Of a stretch of DNA of 64,000 nucleotides, positions 35,692 through 47,200 are shown in pieces. A program made the position numbers and the translations under genes. This stretch comes from Parelaphostrongylus tenuis (Eukaryota; Nematoda; Chromadorea; Rhabditida; Metastrongylidae), in assembly GCA_019055375.1 (NCBI GenBank), contig JAHQIW010000384.1, positions 62,001 through 126,000 of the forward strand. The letters run 5' to 3'. Each line of letters opens with the position of its first letter. Position 1 is the stretch's first letter. The notes under the pieces were generated by a model that saw nothing but the letters and a program-made list of their open reading frames with translations, made no database searches and had not been told where the DNA came from.

Positions 35692-37400
35692 CGGAACAGA
35701 GTTTTTCATGTCGTGGTAGCATTTTTATTACACCAACATGGTTTTTCATACAAGTTTCCATGGTTTCCATGCTATCCAACGAATATCGTTTCTGAAAAAT
35801 ACAGTATGGCTCAGCTATTTTTGCCAACTTTCGAGTTTAATTCTAATGAACCTTCATGGTCCAAAATTTGTCACTGATCACATGGCATTTTTAGTAGCGT
35901 GAGCAACTATGACTACTAATCTAGTTACCCTGAGCTAGTTCAAAGTCAGTCAATTCCTCTACTTTTCTCTTAAGGGTCTATCTTTCGCCTTTGTTTTTCG
36001 AATGCTTCAAATCGAGATCTACAAGTTGATATCTTATGGAGAGATTCCAAACAGAAGCTCAGCTATTGTATGAAATTATCAAACTAATTAGTCACATTCC
36101 TTATTGGCAGATACAGTAATCTTGGGGCAAGTCATAAAACCGAGGAAACGGCGGCATTAATGGCTATTTTTTCTTTATAATGTCTAAGATTCCCTCAGAA
36201 AACATTACCATGTGCGAATCACTCTGAGTATTTTATGAGAAAACTTGGCTCATTTTCTCAAGGACATTTTCATGGTAACCCAACTGCACCTATGCAGTTT
36301 CTACTGCTCATGCATTTATCATCAAGCCATTCGTATTTTCGGATTCCAACAAACAAAATGTGATTTCTAAAAGGCACAAATGCCGTCACGGCAGGAAGTT
36401 ATTACGGTTTTAACTCCAATCTGGTCGGAAGTTTAGTAGAGCACAATTCACTAGTACTACTTTTTCTTGTAATTTCACGCGCTAAGGCAATACACACTGT
36501 ATTTATTAATCAGAAGTAACTGAAATGCTTTACAACGCTATTCAAAGTATGCGCCAATAGCCTAAACACATTTCTGCCATCTTTCAGACAATGACTTTGA
36601 TATCGTGCTCGTAGAACTCGTTATCTCTTGATTAAAAAAAAGTTGTCAAATTTCTACGTAAATGATTGATGTTTTCAAAACTTCTTCTTGCTCACGAAGC
36701 GTTCTAGCGTTTAGAAGAGGTAATAGTTAGCGCTGTACGTTGAATGACTAAATAACTCTCATCCCAGCTCGGTGGACTTAATTTTTGTCAATTTTGCGAC
36801 ATGCAACCTTGCGTTCTCTTAGGGCGCGATGAGATTGCGACGAGCGGTCCAAGAGCTCACAGATTTGTCGCCTGAAAGATGGACGAAATGTGCTCAGACT
36901 AATGGGACACACTTGGAATAGTTTTGAGCAATTTTGAATATTTCTGGGCATTAAATTTGCTGCTTACTGCTCTCGCGCCAAAACATATGAGAAGACCTGA
37001 TGATTCGAAAGTTACATGGTTTGATGCACAAAAAAAAACACCCATTCATTCCATTAAAAGAATAGGTTTATCTCTGTTCAAGCTCATAACTTGTTTTTAT
37101 TTTCATTTTTCTATTTTTTTTCTTTTATTTCCAATTTCCGACTTTTACTTTTAATGATATGGAGCTCATTTACTGCCAGTAATTGAGATGTGAGGCGAAA
37201 TTACATTACACGTTTAAATCACATTATCCTCTTACTTCATATTTCCAAAGGATAAATAATTCACTTCAAAGGAACTTTGGAAGCGAAAGTCTTGTAAATT
37301 AACCACTGCCGTTTTTCTTCTTGAAAACTGGCACTCCCACTAGAAAGAAAATAACAAGATTTCTAGAAACATTCGCTTCCTTCTCAATTGCTCAACAAGG
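35692..37400. other. Upstream region of the receptor gene
   Basis: AT-rich, no coding signal. It would hold the receptor promoter; no specific motif can be assigned. Confidence 0.35.
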
Positions 37401-37405
37401 TATAT

Positions 37406-37447
37406 ATGCAGTCGAATGGAACTGTTATCGAACTGAAATGTAGAGAG
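37406..37447 (+). CDS. Receptor exon 1 (start, N-terminus)
   Basis: ATG followed by 13 codons (MQSNGTVIELKCRE) and a donor GAG|GTACTG, phase 0. It joins in frame to the next exon, giving a Cys shortly before the conserved EYPLYR, as usual for Srb N-termini. This start is chosen because it splices cleanly; the nearby ATGs at 37419 and 37457 run into stops. Confidence 0.6.
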
Positions 37448-40400
37448 GTACTGAATATGGATTTTACGAATTTCTTACTATCTCATTATCATTTCTCGGC
37501 CTTCTTTTCTTGTTCTGCTTAAGAATGGACTCGATTTGCTGGAATATCCGCTGTACCGAATAGTTCAAGTGTTATACACTTTTCTGTCATTAATGTCAAT
37601 TCCACTACTACTCTATGTAGAGATCAAGCATATTTTCGGCTCTGCTTTCCGTAGGAACATTAAGGTAAGGAGCATTCAAGAGGTATCCATCATGACATAT
37701 TGTCTTGAAACACAAAAGAGCCGAAGACGTGAGAGTTCAGGTTTTAGCATCTGATAATTCAGTTCTCATAAATAAATGCAGCATACCAGTGCTGCGTTCG
37801 GTGTCAATCTTGGCCGATAGTTAACAGCCCTCTTGATCGAAATCCCTGTATTTTCCCTCTTGATGTAATATAATGAATAGCATCCATTACACCGTTGTTT
37901 ATAGATTATTATGCTATCATATTACTCCTTGGCACTTCTTCATTCGACGAGTTACTGCAGCATCGAGGTGAGTTACATTGTAAAACTCATAGAGATGCAA
38001 ATTCTCTCTCGCACATAGCAAAAGACGAGAATTTCTCATTTTTCTCCCAAATTGCCGTTCTCAGATTTATGGAATAAGCAGCTCCTTAGTAAACAAGCCA
38101 TGTGATTTTTTTTCCTCCCTTCTATATCTATGCTTTTTTTCAATTGGCTGCCACCTCTTCAACTTATGGCATGGTAAGCTGTTTACGCCTAACGAAAGAT
38201 TGCTCTCAGTTGACTCTTGTCCACTTTCCTTAGCCGGCCCCTACATTCCTCATTTTCAACTTGTCTCCTATACGAACTTTTTAAGCCACTACTGACACTG
38301 CATTTTTAGGAAGTCCTGTAGCGAGCGCAATGATGATGATGAAAGTTATCTGTGCTTTTTTACGACCCAATTACAATTCAATTAACCCCTAGGGAAAGCT
38401 ACAGAAATCGATGCACACAGAGCGATTTGCACATCGGTGCACAATTTTTGTTGTTTGATCAAGGTTTTTTTCGAAAGCAAAAATTTTCGGAACTCCTATA
38501 TCACTTGGATCGAACAAGATTTCCTCCACCCGCTCATATGCTTTTGGTCTAAGTATATGTATCTTGTATAGAGAATAACGCTGATTTACTACGCAGTCGT
38601 ACTGAATTTGGCAACCACTCAATGGTATTAAATGCATAGGGAATCACAACAAATCTTTCCTTTGAATCTTCTCTAGTCTTATGCAAGACCCAAAAGTCAT
38701 CATAGTGAGTAGCAATTAGAAAACAATGTAAATCAAAAGTGATGATGCACGCAGTATGAGAAAGCAGTTCAACGATAACTCTCACTACAGCTAAGTTTAC
38801 ATCAGTTGTTCGTTACTTCCAATTATTTAGAGTTAAGTATGTGAGAAAATTGAGAACTTATAGATACTGGACGAATTCTGAGCGTGGAGGGACAATCGTG
38901 TTTAAGTGAAAAGCTTGGAGCATTAGTATTATGCAAACTATTGGTCACAAATCGTATCTCCAAAGAAGTATTTATACTTTTCCCTTATCTGCACCCATAT
39001 TCAAGAGTACACATTTTTTGCTCCTTCTAAACATTTCAGTAATCATTCGATAGCTTAATCTCGAGAATCTAAACGGTGTATTCTACTTTTTGATTGACTT
39101 TTCCATTAGACTGCGAAGATAGAAATAAAATTTGATTTTACACTGAAGCATTCCTCGCTGAGTAAACCTTTACTTGGAAATTCCAGTAATTTTTTGATAA
39201 CAAAAGTTTCGACGATTTTTAGAGTGCTTTTGGCTATCCAAAAAAAAACTTTTTGTTGCGCTGTAACACCGATATTAAGATTGAATTCCACATTTGCCAT
39301 GCATACCTTACAACAGTCTGTGGATGAACTTCGCAACATTGGCATAAAATCATTCAATAATTGATCGATAGCTTAAATCTCGAGGATTTCAATGTTGTTT
39401 CGCATGGACCTGACCCAACGTGTTTACCTTTCTTACTATCAATAGGAATGACCAGTAGGGTTCTGATGAGACGGGCGAGACTGACGAAGCGTTAAGCCAT
39501 TGACATATTGACCCCGAAAAGAGTATATTGAATCTTTATAGCCAGCTTTAAAAAAACAGTTGATTGGAAGGCAGTGTTGAGTCTCTGCTCAAAATTTAGG
39601 TTGACAATCTATCACTTCTGTTGACACTTGTAAATGTCACATTGTGGAAATCTAATGAGGTAGTTTTGGTTGCAAGCTCTGGATGTGCTATTTCATCTAC
39701 ACCTGATCACCTTAGATTTGTTTAAGTAGTGATGCTAAGCTATCCCAAAAACTCATTACAAGAAGTCGCCGGAGGCTGTTCACCACAATGAAGTCATCTG
39801 TTTTGCGACTAGTGAAACTACATAGGTTAAGAATATCATACGGTAACGTTTCCAGCATAGACGGAAGTAAATTAAAAGTTATCAAAATTATTTAGATTCT
39901 CAGCCTTGTGGCGATGTGCGTCGGGCGGATTGTGGCGAAAGTTTATTCAAAAAAATACGAGAGCAACGGTATCGCTCTTGGCCTGCTCCTCTCAATTTTC
40001 ACGGTGAAGCGTGAGACTATTTTATAACTATATACAAGTAGTAACTTATTTCAAATCACTAACTCTTTAGAAAAAAAATGATAGCTCATCGTTGCAGATT
40101 CACCGTACAATCAAAGCAGAATCTTTGACGCATGCTTTGAAATCGAGCAATAACAAAATGATTAGTCCTGGGTATTTATGAGTTAGACGGCGACAAATGA
40201 AAAACCGATCTCATTCGCTGGACAGAAGCTTTTCATGAGCCCGTTGGTTATCATTCGAAAGCTTGAATGTATGGCTATAGCTACCCATGGCCAGGTTCTC
40301 GAAACACCCTTTTTTACGCTGTAAAATGCAAAATAAGGTTATGTTTCACATGGCCACGTGTTTTTTTTTTCCTTACCACCCTTATATTTCGCTGAACAAA

Positions 40401-43400
40401 ATATCTTTCTTGGAGTGCTAGTATTCATTCGATAGCACAAGTTTTAAGAAATTCACAGAAGTCTCTCTACACGTTGATAAGATTTTCATGCTTTCTACGC
40501 GTGATAAAAAGGAGGGTAAAGGGCAAATGTGAAACATAATTTCTGTCTGAATTTTACAGCGTTAAAAAAATTTGTTTTGAAAATCTGGCCAAGGGCAGCT
40601 ATAGTCAGAGATTTGAACTTTCGAATGATTATTAGCACTCCTATGAAAATTTCCTCTTCAGCGAACGGGCTCGGTTGCTCATTTTTCGCCGTCTAACACA
40701 TGAGTACCAGACATTGATTTATTGATTAGCACAAGTACAGGGAGTCGGCGTAGTGATCGCTGCATGTTATTTGTATGACATCGACGATTTCCATGAACAA
40801 GAGCATTCGATGAACAGCGTTCCTCAGGCGGCTATTGAGAAGTACAATCAAGTCGACCAGTTCAATATCGCTATCTGCTTCGTCTGCATGGTCACGTTCT
40901 ATGTGCTGTCTCGAATCAACAAAAAGCAATATTCAAAGTAAGATTTGCAATCTTATCAATTAGTAGCACCTGTACTTCTGAATCTTGTATGATTCTCTTT
41001 GTGTCTAATGAGAATTAGGATCGGCATTGCTTCCGACAATATGCTGTTTCTTCATAGTGTACTGTAAAAATTTTCCTTCATTACTTTTCCATGTTATCTT
41101 CCTCCTTATTTCAAATCACCTGATGCCAGATGGAGCAGTTTCAAAATCATGGCGATTAAATTATGAAAAAGAAATGCAGGAAGTAGTCAAGAAGTGGCAT
41201 CTTTGAGAATATCAAAAGTCAGTAGTGTGATTATGCTGAATTTGTGCTGAATGAGCATAGCTTCGCCGTAGTGAATTCTCAATAGGCCTTAACTCGTCTC
41301 ATTTCTCGCATCAGCTTCAAACTCTTTGTCTCCTATTTATCTAAGTGTTTAATTTACCTTTCTACCGGCGGAATGTTTGTGGATATTGCTGCTGAGTTAG
41401 CACAAATCGCATAGCGAATTGTAGGCTGAAGCATCGACTATGTCGCCTTCTTCAGAGCTTGGATGTACACACTACACTGTATAATCTGCGAACATGATAA
41501 GATTTTTTAGCCTTTTGCTGTGAGGTCTGATATGGGCGCTTATGAAGTGTTAGACAGGCTCCTTCGATTCAGCCGATCAACTGGCGATGCACCCCTACAT
41601 CCCTTTGCGGCCGGTTTTCGGCTGACAGGCAGCTCGGACGGCCACGAAAAGAGGCTACCGGTGCCTGCTACAAGGCTACTGTGGTAGATTTCTGATGCAA
41701 TTTATAACACTTTCGTTAATAAATGGGATTTCTGTGTCACTGTATAATCAGATTTGATTGAACAATTTCATTAAGGCTATTTTATTCAAAAACATAGTTA
41801 CTCCATTTATAATTCACACTTTCAAAAACAAAATTTAAGTATTTATGAGAAAGCTATATTCAGAACCATCATCGAACATTTCCTTATTATTTCACTTAGA
41901 TTTGCCTCTCAGTCCAATCAAATTTATTTTCTATTTTCTCCACTTTTTTTATGCTTTATTGGAGAGAATACATAAAATTACCAGAATGGCTGAAAGTTGG
42001 AGAACAATGTATAGTTCGTCAAAAATAGTGCTGCTTCTTACGTAATATCCCATTCTTTCGATTATTAGTAATTTACAAATTTCCATTTCTCTTATCAATG
42101 CTTAATTTCTTTGGAATTCTTTCCTCACAGCTATGGTATACGACGAAGATATGGAGGTATAGCGGTTCCTTTCCGTTATCCCCACCCTGTTTGAGCCCTT
42201 TGTTGAAAGCTATTCTTAACTTTTATGGAACTTCATGAAAACTATTCGATAATTGAAATCAGATGAACTTACGCGAGATATTCTGCTTCTTGACAGGCCT
42301 TTTTTTGCGCTATAGCAGTTGGAATAAGATTTTGTTAGACATTCGAACATTTCTCGCCTGGTAAAGTTTTTTCGTAAGCAATTCAAATTCATCGGATAGG
42401 GCAACTTCTAGATATTCCAACAGTGCACTTGTTTTCTGAAAAAAAGTGCTTCTAGAGCTGTAACAGCCAAGAGAATATTAGATTTTGAAAGTTTGGATCA
42501 CTTCCGGTGTCCGCATCCTGATTTGACCTCTCGGGAAAAACGCCTTTTCCCATTCATTTGAGAGATCCAAGAATTGCTTGATAGTTGAAATCTTGTTACT
42601 CCAAAGGTATTCTTTATTGCCAAAATGGCTTCCTTAATGTGCTTAAACAGTATTGACAAAATTTTCTTTAACACTCAAGCATTTCTCGCTGAACAAAGCT
42701 TTTCCGTTAGATTTTGAAAAATTGTTCCATAGCTTGAATCTCGACTACTCAACTAGTAACTATGTTTTTGAGAAACTACTTGTTGTAATAAAGCAATCAG
42801 AATAAGGCTACATTTTGCAGTTAATTGGGATGTTGCAACACGCGCGGCGATTTGGGACCAATGTCGTGAAATCCCACCGCGAAACCCAATCTTCTACTAC
42901 CGTTACAGCGCTCCAAAGAGTCTTCGCCAAAAATCAACTACGCATTTGGAATTTTTTAGATTTGCACTATCGAACGTTTATTGATTGTTTATAGATAAAA
43001 CTTATACGTCTTTGTTTGACCCCTTTTCTATAGGCCTAGCTCGAGAAATAATTATCTGATAAGGATATAACACGTTTGAGCCATGTTTAAGTGCTATACA
43101 GGCGCCTGTTTCGTCCTACCGCGACTCTTCAGCAGCATTGCCCCTAGGTTCAGCTGAACCAATGAGGTCATACTTCTTTATGAAGGAATCGGCTCCGAGC
43201 ATCCTAAGGTAATTCCACCATCTAACTTGTGGTGACTTATTACTCGACGTCGATCCCTTCATAGAGGAGTGTAACCTCATGGGATCGGCTGAACTAAAGG
43301 GGGGTGCTACTGATGAGTTTCGGTAGCACGAAACAGGCGCCTGTTTAGCACTTAGAAAAACATGTTATATTCTTATTAGAAAAAAACTCTATCCAGCAAG

Positions 43401-44243
43401 AAATCTTTGAATGTCAGACAAAATTTCATTTCGACTGTTACAGCGCAAAAAACAAGTCATTTGAGAATTGATATATACCATTCAAGTTCATTTGATCTCA
43501 GCTACTGAGTGAATACTAATAATCTAGTGGAATAGGTCATTACTAGAAAATAAGCAAGGACTCACGCACGCAATGCTTGAAGTGCTGTTGCATGCGACAG
43601 AAATCATTTCCAAAAGTATGTTTCTCCATGACAGTTAAGCGTTATTCTTCTTAGAAAAACGTTAACAAAAGTCTTTTCAATATTAACTTGAGTTTTTTCT
43701 AGCAGAAAAATCATAAGAATTGAAATGTAACTGTATAATCCCTAAAATCGGCTATGAATTAGAAAAATTGGATTGCTATTGCAGAACGTCTCCTTTTATT
43801 TATTATTGAAACGCACCGTAAAATTATTTTCGAACAAGAAGCTTAGTATCAGAATCAGAATTATCCAAGCTATCGATTGGCGACAAAAGCATAAGCGGAT
43901 AGGAGAAAATGTTCAATAACAGCTGAGGATATAATCTTTTTCGCAAACATATGGTTTTCTTTTTCTTTGAAAAAGGAAAGGTTTCGGGCAGTATTAGCGT
44001 TAATATTGCTAGAATCATTCACATAAGAGTCCCATCAGCGATATTTTATCACTTTTCAGTGATCATGTTCCTCTGAGAACTTAATTAACCCAAATTTTGA
44101 TGAAGCACGCTTCACTCTTCGTGACCGTCCGAACGAAGCGCCCAGCTGAGGGTCATAATGACTCTCATTGTCCGCAAAGGGTGCTCGACTGTGGTCACTG
44201 CAATGTCGGGGGATTTCGTCGTCCGACTTGCGATGTATCTATG

Positions 44244-44281
<38 letters not shown>

Positions 44282-47200
44282 AACGGCCGAAGGTAGAGTA
44301 TGACTAACTGTACACTGCAGCCTATTGTAACGGTAACTTCATCTTCGTCAGAGCCTGGGCGCGTGTCATATTGAGCCATGTAAGAATTGCAGTAGCTATC
44401 CTGGCAGTAGTCTAGGATGACAAGTGTCCGTGCTCTGGAAAAGCCAGAATTGTCGAAACGTCAACTATCGAACATTCACTTATTCTGCTACCACTATCAT
44501 TATCAAGCTAGCGTCGGGTTGAGATTAAATGCCTTGATATTCAATGTCAATGTTTATACGAGGTTACTTTGACGAGTTATGGGAGCTATATTCCCACAAT
44601 ATCTTTTATCTCAAACGTTTGTCGTGTAGGACAACTATGCCAAAGGGGCTACTTAGAACTATGTCCTATCATTCACTTTTATCAAACAACTTCTGCGGTG
44701 AAAGAGTTGGACACTAATAGATTTCACAACATTGTGAATTTGAAAGATTAAGCGCAGTAATGATTTGAACATTTCGAAGAAGGAAAAGCGCTACAACAAA
44801 TGTGTACTATTCAACGTATCAGGCCTCTCTCTTGCATCAACTCGCTAAATACATATTCAAAATTTTAATGGATAAATATTGTTTATCTGGTGTAACACTC
44901 ATAGGAGAATTGTTCTAAGTCCGCGTGAAAAGATGCCTCTAAAGTTAAGTTTTGTGGCAAATGAGCTAAGTGATCATTAAGATATTTGAAAGGCAGTGAT
45001 CCGGGATAGAGGATAAAGCTCTCTGCGTTCTTAAATCACTAAGGGATGCACCATGAGTTTGCCGCCAACTTTTAACTTCGCTTGGAAAGAATGAAAGCAT
45101 ATATGGCCTTTGCGGTGGCTTACGGTAGTCTCCCGCTGAATCAAGTCAACGTCAGTGTTGCTTATCCTTCGAGAAAAATCTGAGACCAGTCTGGTACCAA
45201 TTTAGCGATCCCAGAGGAATGGACGACTTGGTGAGCCATGAGCGCAAGATCTAACCATCGACCTTGTGTACGACTACAGCACCTCTAACCACTGCGCCAG
45301 ATGTGCCTATGGTCTGGGATACCCTCCAAGAACTATAGCGTTGCATCACCCCGCTGATTGGTTCGAAATCATATGAGTGATCGTCTCTGTAAGATAGAAG
45401 ATCTCGTAATGTGCCCTAGTGGCAGAAAGGGGACTGTATATGTCCGTATACATAATTTTCCAAATCTATAGTAAGACATGTCCTGTTGAATATGTAGGCA
45501 AGCGGGAGATCACTTTGTTTCCACATAAAAGAACACTCAGAGGGAAGGTCGAAAAAGCACACCTTTAGGTGTTCATTGGTCAGAAAAGCAGGGCGGTGAG
45601 AACTCTATGGTAATATTAAGAACTTCAGGGCAAGAATCAAAAATGTCGGCGCAAAAAACCTTTGAGGTCTTTTGGATAAGCTCTAAGAGTTAAGAATGAT
45701 AAAAAGGGAAAGTGTCTGAACATAACAAATACATGGCACCATATCTCAGATTCATTTCTAGTTTGAGTAAGGTTCAATTTTCATAGCGTGTCACAGCACA
45801 CCAGTGACTTCTTTTATATTTGGTGTACAAACGTGACTCAGCCGTTTTTTTCCTGTTATATTATTAGCAGAATTAGAGTTAGGCAGATTTATGATTCTTG
45901 TTTGGAACTACATTGAGACTATATCTACTTTTTATATATAGTATGTTTTATAAGATGATTTCTTGGGATTTTTAAAATTCACGACTTTTCTATAGGAAAA
46001 ACACCATTTGTTGGAACTTTACATTGCAGATTCAACCAAAGTGATTAAAATTGCTTAACATTAGTGTCGCTCAAGTGCTCATTTTTTTGCAAACATTTTG
46101 GTCAAGACAACTCGCCTATACTTGCTTCAAGATGAAGTTGTCGTGATAATAAATTCGCTTGCTACCGACGCGCGACTGACGCGTAGGGGAACGATGCTAG
46201 TGAAATGGCGCACAGAATTGATGGAGCATGGAGCGATCTCCATGTTAATGCAAGTACAAACAATTTGTTCACCAAAATGTTTTCAAAACGTACAGTTGAG
46301 CGATTCTGGGATCATGCAATTTTATTTCAAAAATCATATGGAAAGTCCGAAGAGAAACTTTGCAATTTTGTTGCATGATGAAGCTCGACTTCATGTTGCA
46401 AAATCGATCGAAAACGTCATATAAGTGCTAGAATATAGGATTTCAAGAAGCTTTACCTTTACTGCTTTATTCTCACAACATTACACCGTTGAATTACCAC
46501 TTAAAAATACCAAATTCAAATTATAAATGAGCAACTTTCAAAGAAAATGGCTACTTCCATGTTCAAAAGTTGTGATCTTCAGAGCCCTGCGAAAACCATC
46601 ATATACGTTAGGCAATACTTTGGTAATATATTCTAGGTGATATCTGGTATTTGAGAGACATTACAAATAGAGTTTTCAATGCCCTATCAAACAAAATTTG
46701 CATATCTTTGTTATTACAACAAAAGAACGGCAGAGTCAAATTTGTGCACCTACTACATGTAGCCCAGCGGTGAGTTTCCATCAATAGCTAGATATTTGTA
46801 TTGATTTTACGCTGTTATTAATATATATACAAAATATTAACTGACTGATTAGTTATGATATGATATATCAGTACGTCTAGTCACTGAACAAAGCGATGAG
46901 CCGAAACTTTAGCCATCAATTCTGGGAGGGGATAACCAGCCTCGTGCAAGTTTTATCTAAAGAAAAAGACATTGGCGGACATCTGAAAACAACGAATTGT
47001 CATGTAATTTCAGAAGCACTGCAACTCTCACCTCACGCTATCAGACTCGCGAGAACTTCGTCACTACCCAGTTTGCGGCCCACATCACCACTCTTCAAGT
47101 GTGAGTTTGATGAAATTTTTCCAATGTGTGGAGTTTGGTAATTTTCAAGCTTGGAAATGGAAAAATTGCAGTGGCTGATTGCTCCTACAATCGATAAAAA

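Noticed and set aside
38310..38344. Possible 35-bp receptor mini-exon (SPVASAMMMMK) that would repair the phase between receptor exons 4 and 5
   Set aside because: The acceptor is good but the donor (AAA|GTTATC) is poor, and the extra residues make the Cys-to-Gly-Arg spacing about 12 longer than in typical Srb receptors; without it the spacing fits.
42135..42160. Possible receptor mini-exon after CTCACAG at 42134
   Set aside because: Exon 6 joins exon 7 directly in frame and gives the expected KKQYSK..LTSRYQ sequence, so the extra exon is not needed.
44241..44280. Promoter TATA elements in TA-rich runs
   Set aside because: These are microsatellites; no gene start lies nearby.
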